Source: Desertivirga brevis | Lineage (GTDB): Bacteria > Bacteroidota > Bacteroidia > Sphingobacteriales > Sphingobacteriaceae | NCBI RefSeq assembly: GCF_017355835.1 | Contig: NZ_JAFEWF010000005.1 | Span: 248,001 to 312,000, forward strand | Direction: 5' to 3' | Length of the DNA stretch: 64,000 nt | In this document: positions 43,034 to 51,263 of the stretch, one piece after another | Layout: each line of letters opens with the position of its first letter | How positions within the stretch are numbered: position 1 is the stretch's first letter | Notes under the pieces: generated by a model | Told to the model about the DNA's origin: nothing | Databases searched by the model: none | The model's input: the letters and a program-made list of their open reading frames with translations, nothing else | Translations under genes and position numbers: made by a program

Positions 43034-44878
43034 TCATGCATGTGATAGTAACCATTCCCGGGCTTCAGTCGTGGACGTAAAAAACTGCGTTATCACATTT
43101 CCCTGCTTTAGATCGACCGCTTTCTGAGCGGAGATATTGTTAAACATTACCGAGGAGAAGACCCAGGCAAAATGGCGCAGTCCTGCAGCTTCCATCATAG
43201 GAAACCACTGACCACCTACCCATTCGGAAGCGTCAGAAACGCCGGTGATGTTCGAATTATCATTCAACACGAGTCGGCAATTATTCGCCTTCAACAGTTC
43301 ATGCATCTTCAAACAACCATATTTCACAGACTCAAGGTCCTGAAAGCCGATCCAATCTACCTCAAGGATGCCAGTTGCAACGTTGAAGCTTATAGCCATC
43401 TGATTATCTTTATACTCAGTTGAAGATTCAACAATAATTTCACGACGAAGGTCATTAATGGGAAGTTTAAAAAAGAACGTGGAGCCTTTTCCCAGTTCGC
43501 TTTCAATCCAAAAATCTCCACTATGTCTAATTAATATCTCAGACACTATAAAAAGGCCTAAACCCAATCCTTCGTACTTCATGGCCGTAGCATCTACACG
43601 ATAGAACCGCTGAAAAATCCTCGCCAGATCCTCATCTGCTATGCCGATGCCAAAATCTTTAATTGAAGTAATTACATAATTCGCTTGGACGTAAGTATCT
43701 ATTTCAACACGATCGGCTCCAGGCGAATATTTAACAGCATTGGAAAGTATATTCGCAAATACCTGCTCTAATCGGTAGCGATCTCCCTTAAGCTTTACAG
43801 ATGATTTATTTTTAACAATAACTTGATGCTTTACATTCCAGCTCCTAAACGTATGAACAAAATCGTCTATTAGTTCAGCAAAATCAATTTCTTCAATATT
43901 GTATACGAGCTTTCCAGCTGATATTTTAGACACATCAAGTAAATCGGAAGTAAGCCTCTCCAAACGTTTCAATTGATCAAGGCCACGAGAGATAAAAGTA
44001 GTCTGTTCTGCGGTTTTGTTTTTATCTAAAAGCTGCAGATAAAGCTTTAGACTAGTGAGCGGAGTTTTGAGTTCGTGACTCGCGATACTTACAAACTCAT
44101 CCATTTTCTTCAATTGCAAATTGCTGTGTTGATGTTCTCTTTCCTGCTCGGTGATGTCTGTCAATGTACCAAGAAAACCAGTTTCTCCATCAAAAACGGG
44201 TAAGCCTACCGAGAGGAACCATCTATATTCATTATTTGCACTCTTAAGTCGAAATCTGCCACTATAATGCTCTCTATTCCGCAAAGCTTTATCGTAGTAT
44301 TTTTGAACCTCCGGAATATCATCCTCATGCAATAACTTGGTCCAGCCGCTATCAAATCCATCAGCGACAGGCATGCCAGAAAATTTCTCCCACTGCTTGC
44401 TAATATAATTCAAACTTCCGTCAACCCCGGTTCGCCAAATAATAACAGGAGTATTATCGGCAAGAAATCTGAAGTATTGTTCATTTTTTCGTAAGGCTTC
44501 AGACGATTGCTTTTGTTCTTCAATATCCACGCATATACCTAACCAGGAAGTCAAGACCCCATTTTTGTCGAACACAGGCTTCGTTTTACTTAGGTGCCAG
44601 CGATAAATTCCGTTTTTATCTCTAAAACGCTGCTCAATTTCATAACTTGTGGCACTCTGTAGATTTCTCTGCGCTTCTCTCTGCACTAGCGGTAGATCCG
44701 CTGGATGTATCAAAGTCCAAATAATCTTTTTTAATTCACTAACACATGTCGTTCCCGTAAAATCAAACCATTCCTGGTTATAATAATTCGCGGACATATT
44801 TGCATCAGCCCTCCAAACTTTGGCAGGAACTGCATCAGCTAAAAAACGAAATTCAGAATCAAACGAGCTATCAGGCAT
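43034..44878 (-). CDS. PAS sensor kinase with C-terminal STAS-like domain
   Basis: A 614-residue soluble histidine kinase. Two PAS/PAC units (about 8-125 and 128-245: FLADAVPAKVWRADAN and FLADNTPVIIWRTGVDG) precede the dimerisation helix FVSIASHELKTPLTSLKLYL and an ATPase domain (NILSNAVKYSPGADR, DFGIGIADED, GLGLGLFIVSEIL). About 125 further residues follow: YDNQMAISFN-like start, LEVDWIGFQDLESVKYGCLKMHEL, LVLNDNSNITGVSD, FFTSTTEAREWL. This looks like a STAS/SpoIIAA-type module, which is rare at a kinase C-terminus. Confidence 0.88.
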   Translation of the reverse strand: MPDSSFDSEFRFLADAVPAKVWRADANMSANYYNQEWFDFTGTTCVSELKKIIWTLIHPADLPLVQREAQRNLQSATSYEIEQRFRDKNGIYRWHLSKTKPVFDKNGVLTSWLGICVDIEEQKQSSEALRKNEQYFRFLADNTPVIIWRTGVDGSLNYISKQWEKFSGMPVADGFDSGWTKLLHEDDIPEVQKYYDKALRNREHYSGRFRLKSANNEYRWFLSVGLPVFDGETGFLGTLTDITEQEREHQHSNLQLKKMDEFVSIASHELKTPLTSLKLYLQLLDKNKTAEQTTFISRGLDQLKRLERLTSDLLDVSKISAGKLVYNIEEIDFAELIDDFVHTFRSWNVKHQVIVKNKSSVKLKGDRYRLEQVFANILSNAVKYSPGADRVEIDTYVQANYVITSIKDFGIGIADEDLARIFQRFYRVDATAMKYEGLGLGLFIVSEILIRHSGDFWIESELGKGSTFFFKLPINDLRREIIVESSTEYKDNQMAISFNVATGILEVDWIGFQDLESVKYGCLKMHELLKANNCRLVLNDNSNITGVSDASEWVGGQWFPMMEAAGLRHFAWVFSSVMFNNISAQKAVDLKQGNVITQFFTSTTEAREWLLSHA

Positions 44879-45043
44879 AAGACATATTAGCTGACAAACA
44901 AGTCAGGGTAGCAAAGATATTATTTATGCATTTTACAGCACTATATCCAAGGAAGGATTTTCTGGACTGCGAAAAGCCGTAAGTAAATAAGAACTGGTGT
45001 TTATAGATTTAGCTGTTATGAAATATTCCGTACTTTGCTTCAA

Positions 45044-45658
45044 ATGGATCCTATTTACATTACTGAATTGTTTGGCACATTCTTTTTTGCAATGTCAGGA
45101 GCTCTGGCTGCTGCTGAACATAATGAGGAGCACGACTGGTTTGGCGCGGGCTTTATAGGCTTCGTTACCGCAATAGGAGGAGGTAGTTTGCGGGATATTT
45201 TGCTAGGTAGTTATCCACTTATATGGGTCGGCAATGTACGATTTCTGTATGCCATCCTCCTGGGAATTCTACTGGCCGGTTTATTTTATAATACCCTGTT
45301 AAAGCTTCGCAGAACCTTTTTGCTTTTTGATACTTTGGGTATTTCCCTTTTCACCATCCTTGGAACGGAAAAAGCACTTAGGTATGGTATTAGTTCTGAA
45401 GTTGCTGCCATGATGGGAATGTTTACAGCAGTGATGGGCGGAGTAGTAAGAGATACTTTGCTAAACGAGGTGCCTGTAATTTTTAAGAAGGAGATCTACG
45501 CAAGTGCTTGCTTGATGGGAGCAAGTATATATCTGTTACTTATTAATTTTGGGGTAGAGCGGAACAGCAGTTTCTTTGCTTCAATACTTGTAGTCGTTAT
45601 CATAAGAATTCTGGCTCTGAAATTTAAATTAAGCTTACCAAAATTTAAAAGAGGCTAA
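45044..45658 (+). CDS. Trimeric intracellular cation channel family protein (TRIC/UPF0126)
   Basis: A 204-residue, seven-helix membrane protein of the TRIC/UPF0126 (YicG) family. It has two glycine-rich repeats (GFVTAIGGGSLRDILLGSYPLIWV and GMFTAVMGGVVRDTLLNEVPVIF), one per three-helix bundle. Prokaryotic TRIC channels form trimers that conduct K+ and Na+. I start at ATG 45044; an in-frame TTG lies nine bases earlier. Monocistronic. Confidence 0.88.
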   Translation: MDPIYITELFGTFFFAMSGALAAAEHNEEHDWFGAGFIGFVTAIGGGSLRDILLGSYPLIWVGNVRFLYAILLGILLAGLFYNTLLKLRRTFLLFDTLGISLFTILGTEKALRYGISSEVAAMMGMFTAVMGGVVRDTLLNEVPVIFKKEIYASACLMGASIYLLLINFGVERNSSFFASILVVVIIRILALKFKLSLPKFKRG

Positions 45659-45797
45659 ATGTTTATGCCTGCTGCTATTATTGTAAAGCCTTAATGGAAT
45701 AAGAAACTTTTTACTATTTAATTGAAATTCATTTTTGTAAATTTGGAACTATCCTATCAGAGGCAATTTCGGTCTCCATTCAAAATCCAATAAACAT

Positions 45798-45852
45798 TAT
45801 AGCAACCTTATAGCGACCTTACAGCGATCTTATAGCGACCTTATAGCGATAT
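45798..45852. repeat. Five tandem 11-base repeats (TATAGCGACCT type)
   Basis: Units start at 45798, 45809, 45820, 45831 and 45842 and read TATAGCAACCT, TATAGCGACCT, TACAGCGATCT, TATAGCGACCT and TATAGCGATAT. Exactly 11 bases per unit, with no unique spacers, so not CRISPR. The period is close to one DNA turn. Confidence 0.85.
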
Positions 45853-46184
45853 TTATTCCATACTGATTCGTAAATGCTCCGGCACTGATCTCACTATCGT
45901 CCAAGGATTGGCTTAAGGTTCGCTTCCTCTTATTTTCTACTGCCCCCCAAAATTCCGAACCTGTCCCGAACCAGTATGATCTTCTTCTATAAGGCAACCT
46001 GAAATTAATTCTTTTAGACAGACTACTTTTATAATAGGAGGGATCTTTCAAAAAAAACTTCCATGAGCAGAAACTCACAAACGTAGGATGAAAGCAGCTT
46101 AAGGGTTTTACTGTGGGGAAGGCAGGGTTGTGATACCATAACAGACTATAATTAGGATCATCATTGGTATCCCAGAAAGTAAAA

Positions 46185-46210
46185 GGCCGGCATTAGTTAT
46201 TATGCCGGCC
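46185..46210 (-). terminator. Terminator of the VWA gene
   Basis: GGCCGGCAT (46185-46193) pairs with ATGCCGGCC (46202-46210), a perfect nine-base-pair GC-rich stem. On the minus strand it is followed by TTTTAC. It lies 48 bases beyond the VWA gene stop. Confidence 0.75.
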
Positions 46211-46257
46211 TGGGAGGCTAACTCCCTGTTTAGCACGGTTTAGGATGCCCGGTGTTA

Positions 46258-48171
46258 TTAATAAGAGTCTTTAGCAAGTTCCATTCCTTTAGATAGCATG
46301 GCTGCGCTTTCAGCTAAACGAACAAATTCTGCACGATAGCCATCATCATCTTTTCCTCTTGCGCCTTTTGCTCTTAAGATGAGCTTATCAAAAGAAGAAG
46401 CTTGTTTAAACTCAGAATTTCTTAGTAGCATACCGAACTCGGCTACTGCACTAGCAAAACGAAAATCTGCAGAGGCTGATTCAAAGGCAAGGGCTCTATC
46501 TTCCTGGATAACTTGCACTAAGCGACTTTTATCAGAATGAGGATCCTTGTAGCGGAATTTAATAGTTGCAACATCATCCGAATTCGTAAGATCTTCTTTC
46601 CTTGCTTGTTTTTGATACTTTAGAGGATCAACGCTTAAGGAAAAATCACTTTTTACGCCCACCGGTATTATTTCATACAGGGCAGTTACAGTGTGCCCTA
46701 CACCCATATCTCCGCCTATCTTTTTATCATTATTAAAGTCTTCTTTTGCCATAAGTCTGTTTTCATAACCTATTAGCCGGTACGCCTGAACTTTGCCTGG
46801 ATTGAACTCAACCTGAATCTTTACATCTTTAGCAATTGTGAAAAGGGTTCCGCCAAATTCAGTGACCATTGCTTTCCGCGCTTCTGTAATATTGTCAATA
46901 TAAGCATAGTTCCCTCTCCCTTTATTTGCGATAGTCTCCATTTTGCTGTCTTTCAGATTTCCCATACCAAACCCTAAAACAGAAATATTAACTCCGCTTT
47001 CTCTTTCCTGAACAATCAGATCTTCCATTTCCTTATCGCTCGAGGCACCTACATTGAAATCTCCATCCGTCGCCATAATGATCCTGTTATTACCTTCTTT
47101 CTTGAAATTTTCACGGGCAACCTGGTAGGCCATTCTTAAACCAGCACCGCCTGACGTAGAACCGCCAGAGCCTAAAGCATCAATGGCGTTCTTAATTTCT
47201 GCTTTACGGCTACCCGGGGTACTCTTCAAAGCTAGTGTTACGTAGCCTGCATAAGTTACTATAGCTACCTGGTCTTTATCCCGTAACTGATCTACCAACA
47301 TTTTTAAAGAGGTTTTAACCAGTGGAAGTCTGTTTTCTGGAGACATTGAGCCTGAAACGTCGATCAGGAAAACAAGATTAGAGGCTGGCAACTTTTCTGT
47401 CTTAACCTCTTTTGCCTTTAAACCTATCCGTAATAGCTGGTGCTGGGGATTCCATGGGGCTGAGGATAGTTCTGTATGAATTGCGACTGGTTTATCGTCT
47501 TTTGGTCCTTCCAGATCATATTTGAAGTAATTGATCATTTCCTCAACTCGTACTGCGTCTTTAGGAGGAAGCTGCCCATTATTAATAAAGCGACGCAGAT
47601 TTGTATAGGAAGCGCCATCCACATCTACTGCAAAGGTCGATAAAGCTTGATCTTTGGGATTCTGGAAACCGTTTTCGGTAATCTCCTTGTAAGATTCTGT
47701 GTTGTGGTCGGGAATTAATATATGTCGGGTATATACCTGATTGTTTTGACCTCTTATTGCAATCCCAGATATTTTACCATGCATAGCAGCTGTAGGAGCA
47801 GCTGCCACTGCTCCAGTGACATCCTGTTTTCTTTGGGTTCCATATCCAACTATCACTACTTCCTTCAGTTCTGATTTCGACTGCTTTAGAGTAACATTGA
47901 GGCGATCAGTTTTCCCCGGCTTAACTTTCAGAGTTTCATATCCAACAAATGAAAAGACCAAATTCACATCGTTGGATGGAATCTTTAAAGAATAATGCCC
48001 TTCGGTATCTGTTGATGCTCCAATAGTTGTACCTTCAACTCTTACAGACACACCCGGTAGAGGAGAGCCGTCTAATTGTTCGCGCACCGTTCCACTAATA
48101 GTGCGCACTGAGCTGCTTTTAAAGCCAACCAGACTTAAGAGCAGGATAATGAGGTATAGATTTCCTTTCAT
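46258..48171 (-). CDS. VWA protein with SusC-like N-terminus (YfbK-like)
   Basis: A 637-residue exported protein starting MKGNLYLIILLLSLVGF (signal-like); 25 upstream residues to 48246 are discarded. Residues about 25-110 are a carboxypeptidase-regulatory-like domain (ISGTVREQLDGSPLPGVSVRVEGT). A plug-like stretch follows (EVVIVGYGTQRKQDVTGAV, HGKISGIAIRG). Next come the YfbK-type domain (FAVDVDGASYTNLRRFINN, RVEEMINYFKYD), a VWA domain with MIDAS DVSGSMS and ATDGDFNVG, and a C-terminal DUF3520. It lacks a barrel, so the plug motif is a relic or a binding mimic. Divergent from an ECF sigma gene. Confidence 0.87.
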   Translation of the reverse strand: MKGNLYLIILLLSLVGFKSSSVRTISGTVREQLDGSPLPGVSVRVEGTTIGASTDTEGHYSLKIPSNDVNLVFSFVGYETLKVKPGKTDRLNVTLKQSKSELKEVVIVGYGTQRKQDVTGAVAAAPTAAMHGKISGIAIRGQNNQVYTRHILIPDHNTESYKEITENGFQNPKDQALSTFAVDVDGASYTNLRRFINNGQLPPKDAVRVEEMINYFKYDLEGPKDDKPVAIHTELSSAPWNPQHQLLRIGLKAKEVKTEKLPASNLVFLIDVSGSMSPENRLPLVKTSLKMLVDQLRDKDQVAIVTYAGYVTLALKSTPGSRKAEIKNAIDALGSGGSTSGGAGLRMAYQVARENFKKEGNNRIIMATDGDFNVGASSDKEMEDLIVQERESGVNISVLGFGMGNLKDSKMETIANKGRGNYAYIDNITEARKAMVTEFGGTLFTIAKDVKIQVEFNPGKVQAYRLIGYENRLMAKEDFNNDKKIGGDMGVGHTVTALYEIIPVGVKSDFSLSVDPLKYQKQARKEDLTNSDDVATIKFRYKDPHSDKSRLVQVIQEDRALAFESASADFRFASAVAEFGMLLRNSEFKQASSFDKLILRAKGARGKDDDGYRAEFVRLAESAAMLSKGMELAKDSY

Positions 48172-48250
48172 GTTATTGAATTTTGGCGAAGGATGCATCA
48201 TCAGGAAAATTTCCATAAGCGATAAATAAAAATTATTTTCAAACACTTAA

Positions 48251-48826
48251 ATGAGTTGGTTTAGTAATTCAGGGAAATCAGATCAGTATAGCGACCAGGA
48301 ACTCCTGGACCGTTATCTGGCTACGCACGATCTGGAAATCCTGGGTAAACTGTATAAAACCCATTCCTCAATGGTTTACTATGTCTGCTATCGCTACTTC
48401 CAGGATACTGAACGGAGTAGGGATGCCGTAATGCAGATCTTCGAAGAGCTTATCAGGAAGATAGATAAGCAGGAGATCAGGCAATTCGCCAGCTGGCTTT
48501 ATGTGTTGACCAAGAACTACTGCCTAATGCAGCTGCGTTCAAACAAGAAAATGCAATATGTTTCGTTCGATGAATTTGTGGAATTTCCTGTAAGTCAGCA
48601 TCAGGAAGACCATAAAGAAAAGGAGGCAGCCCTTACCGCACTCGAGAAATGCGTGGAGAAGCTTCCAGAACGGCAAAAACAAAGTATCGACCTGTTCTTT
48701 TTAAATGAAAAGTGCTACAAAGAGATTGTGGATTTAACAGGCTTCAGTTTGAATGAGGTTAAAAGCTATATACAGAACGGAAAAAGGAATTTAAAAATTT
48801 GTATGGAGAAGAACGGTGGAGAGTAA
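48251..48826 (+). CDS. ECF-type RNA polymerase sigma factor
   Basis: A 191-residue sigma-70 family factor. Region 2 is SSMVYYVCYRYFQDTERSRDAVMQIFEELI and region 4 is CVEKLPERQKQSIDLFFLNEKCYKEIVDLTGFSLNEVKSYIQNGKRNLK. The length is typical of group IV factors. It overlaps the downstream anti-sigma-like gene by 11 bases, so the two are expressed together. The divergent VWA gene starts 80 bases away and is a natural target. Confidence 0.92.
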   Translation: MSWFSNSGKSDQYSDQELLDRYLATHDLEILGKLYKTHSSMVYYVCYRYFQDTERSRDAVMQIFEELIRKIDKQEIRQFASWLYVLTKNYCLMQLRSNKKMQYVSFDEFVEFPVSQHQEDHKEKEAALTALEKCVEKLPERQKQSIDLFFLNEKCYKEIVDLTGFSLNEVKSYIQNGKRNLKICMEKNGGE

Positions 48827-50138
48827 CAAATACGACATATCCTTAATTCGGAAGTATCTTAACGGAGAGCTTGATGCAAGAACTATGTATCAACTGGAAC
48901 GCCAGGCTCAGGAAGATCCGCTTTTGATGGATCTGATTATGGGAATGGAATTGGGAGACCAGTTGAAACATGATAAAGCTTTAATTGAGGTAAATGATCT
49001 TATCGATCAAAGGACAAAACCTGAAAAGACCCGCATTATTCCTCTGCTTCGTTGGAGTATTGCAGCTTCTGTAGTTATCGTGTCTGGAATTGCTGCATTG
49101 CTTATCCTAAGGAAGGATTCACCCGAAAGAATTTCAATGGCGGAATCCAAGAAACCTGTAACTGTAGTGGACAGCCTGGAAAAGCCGGGGGTTGAGGATC
49201 TTCCTGAAGTTCATCAAGATCAAACGAAAGTGGCAGAAGTTAAACGGAAGTCAAAACCGTTGAAAACTTATGGGAAGGACAAGGATTTAGAAGTATCGAA
49301 GAGTAAGGAACAAATAGCAATGCTTGAACCAGGGAAAACAGGAGAGTCCGGAGTATTGAATGAGGTTGTGATAACAGGTTATCCCACACAGAAAAGAATG
49401 GAACTTACAGGCGCTGTAGTAAGTGTAAAAGCAGAAGAATTAAGCCCACAAATAGCCTTACAAGGGCGTGTTCCTGGGGTGGGAGTTGAGCCACCCATGT
49501 CAAAATCGATCAGAATTAGAGGTTCTTCTTCATTGCCAGCAGAAAACAAGGATTATAGAGCACAAATAAGTGGCATAGTTAGAGACAAGCAATCCAATCA
49601 GGCGCTTCCGGGTGTATTCATAAAAGTTAAAGGAACAAACATTGCAACAGTAACAGATATCAACGGAAAATTTAAGCTGGCCGTTCCAGACCCTCAACAA
49701 ACCCTTGAAGTGTCTTTTGTTGGTTTTGACCATGCTTCTGTAAAGGTTAATAGTAACGATAGCGTGGTTATTGCGATGAACCCGGCAAGCTTGGCCTTAA
49801 ACGAAGTTGCAGTAGTTCGCTACGGAAGCAAAAAAGATAATGACGATCTAGCGGACAATCAAAACAGGGAAGTTGCACCGGCTAATGGATGGGAGGAATA
49901 TAACAAGTACATAAAGGAAAACGCAATAGTATCAAAAGGGCAAAAAGGTACGGTTGTACTAAGCTTTTCTGTTTCTTCTAATGGTTCCTTAAGTGATTTT
50001 AAAATTATAAAAACAGACAGGCCTTCTCTGAACCTACAGGCAATCAAACTGGTATCAGACGGTCCGCAATGGCGGGGCCCAAAGGCAGGCACACAGAAAG
50101 TGAGATTAAGGATCAAGTTTAAGGAGGTTGAAGACTAA
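48816..50138 (+). CDS. Anti-sigma-like membrane protein with plug and TonB-C domains
   Basis: A 440-residue single-pass protein starting at a GTG. Residues 1-65 form a helical cytosolic part (ISLIRKYLNGELDARTMYQLERQAQEDPLLMDLIMG) typical of Bacteroidota anti-sigma factors, followed by a membrane helix (about 77-97). The periplasmic part has a SusC-plug-like stretch (NEVVITGYPTQKRMELTGAV, LQGRVPGV, IRIRGSSSL), a carboxypeptidase-regulatory-like domain (QISGIVRDKQSNQALPGVFIKVKG), and a TonB C-terminal domain (GTVVLSFSVSSNGSLSDFKI). The domain order is unusual and suggests recognition of a TonB-linked partner by its periplasmic side. Confidence 0.87.
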   Translation: MESNKYDISLIRKYLNGELDARTMYQLERQAQEDPLLMDLIMGMELGDQLKHDKALIEVNDLIDQRTKPEKTRIIPLLRWSIAASVVIVSGIAALLILRKDSPERISMAESKKPVTVVDSLEKPGVEDLPEVHQDQTKVAEVKRKSKPLKTYGKDKDLEVSKSKEQIAMLEPGKTGESGVLNEVVITGYPTQKRMELTGAVVSVKAEELSPQIALQGRVPGVGVEPPMSKSIRIRGSSSLPAENKDYRAQISGIVRDKQSNQALPGVFIKVKGTNIATVTDINGKFKLAVPDPQQTLEVSFVGFDHASVKVNSNDSVVIAMNPASLALNEVAVVRYGSKKDNDDLADNQNREVAPANGWEEYNKYIKENAIVSKGQKGTVVLSFSVSSNGSLSDFKIIKTDRPSLNLQAIKLVSDGPQWRGPKAGTQKVRLRIKFKEVED

Positions 50139-50192
50139 TAAGCAGAGTGGTTTAATACCTGGTATGCATAAAGACAAGTAACAGTGATCCGA

Positions 50193-51263
50193 TCAAAATT
50201 TCTTTCTAATTTTCCAAATGAAGCCATCAAGAACGTAATGGGTGGATTGAGGAAGGGCAAGCAGTGGAACCAATAACGAAAGTAGTTGACGTTCTTCAAT
50301 CTTTGGTAAATTTGAGAATGCGGGAAAAAGGTCATTATGTTCCTTCCAGATCAAGCCATCCCAAAGTCCTTCTTCCGCGTATGCCAAAGAAGCAAGGATA
50401 AGGATGAAGACTACAACGCCATACTTGCCAAAGGAAAACTTTAAGACCTTGCTTCCTTCAGACATCTCTTTACTATATCTTTTCTTTTCGAAAAACCAGA
50501 TTAAAGCCATGTAGGGGATACCATGCGATAAGACGTTGAGGGTAGTGAAGGCCATATCTCCATTATAGTAAACTATCCCAAAATACCAGGATAAGACTGT
50601 GCCCAGGATCAAGATATTTTTGGGGACATTAAACTGCTTACGTTTGTATAACAACGCTATCTCCTTAAGGATGTAAAGTACAAGTACAGCAACATATGCC
50701 CAGCCGAATAGCTGTGATAGGAAGGGCAGAGGATAACGAAGGAAATCGTTTTCAATAAACCAATTGAAGTTCCGGTTCGGGTTAAGATGCCAGAAGCAGA
50801 TCGGATAAATGGTTGCTGAATAGATCGTTAGAGAGTCGATCACTACGGATAGTTTATCTTTTTTCTCGTGTCGTGAGTATAAACGCATGATCCCGTACTG
50901 TTGCCGGATAAAGTGAAATACCGCCAGATAAGCTAATACGCGCCAGAACAATAGTTGATCAAGGCTGTAGAAAACGACACTGATGACGTAGCAGAACAAA
51001 GGAACCGCCACTAATAAGGATTTTTTTGATTTGAGTTCCCTGGGGTTAAAATAGGTGCGGTATAAAGTGCTGTAAACATGTGCCACATCCACAAATACAA
51101 TCAATATCAGCCAATAAAGAGCAGGCATTGCCTCTGATTCCTTAAACTGCATCGGGAAAAAACCGACTATCAACAAGGCCAGATAGGGTGGTAGCAGGAT
51201 AAAAATAGTGTCAGAGCTGGCAGAATTTAGCCAGGGTTGCTTGATCTCCTTAAACTTTTCCAT
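50193..51263 (-). CDS. Polytopic membrane protein of the polyamine operon
   Basis: A 356-residue membrane protein with about nine helices, no signal peptide, and family unknown to me. Conserved-looking residues include WLNSASSDTIF at the N-terminus, DVAHVYSTLYRTYF, FHFIRQQYGIMRLYSRH, LSHGIPYMALIWFFEKKR and TLNVLSHG; several histidines lie at helix ends. The histidine pattern suggests a membrane metalloenzyme but that is a guess. Last gene of the seven-gene operon; its start overlaps the amine-oxidase stop by 14 bases. Confidence 0.75.
   Translation of the reverse strand: MEKFKEIKQPWLNSASSDTIFILLPPYLALLIVGFFPMQFKESEAMPALYWLILIVFVDVAHVYSTLYRTYFNPRELKSKKSLLVAVPLFCYVISVVFYSLDQLLFWRVLAYLAVFHFIRQQYGIMRLYSRHEKKDKLSVVIDSLTIYSATIYPICFWHLNPNRNFNWFIENDFLRYPLPFLSQLFGWAYVAVLVLYILKEIALLYKRKQFNVPKNILILGTVLSWYFGIVYYNGDMAFTTLNVLSHGIPYMALIWFFEKKRYSKEMSEGSKVLKFSFGKYGVVVFILILASLAYAEEGLWDGLIWKEHNDLFPAFSNLPKIEERQLLSLLVPLLALPQSTHYVLDGFIWKIRKKF

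Larger units (their letters stand above)
45659..46257. other. Roughly 600-base interval with phased repeats
   Basis: No convincing gene. It contains a TAAATTTG element (45738-45745, plus strand), the 11-base tandem repeats at 45798-45852, a weak minus-strand open frame of 82 codons starting with GTG (45830-46078), and the hairpin at 46185-46210. The frame ends inside the repeats and shows no family features, so I do not call it a gene. Confidence 0.55.

Noticed and set aside
45798..45852. CRISPR-like array
   Set aside because: Units are contiguous 11-mers with no spacers.
45830..46078. Minus-strand 82-codon open frame
   Set aside because: It starts with GTG, ends inside the 11-base repeats, and the translation has no family features or signal; likely chance.
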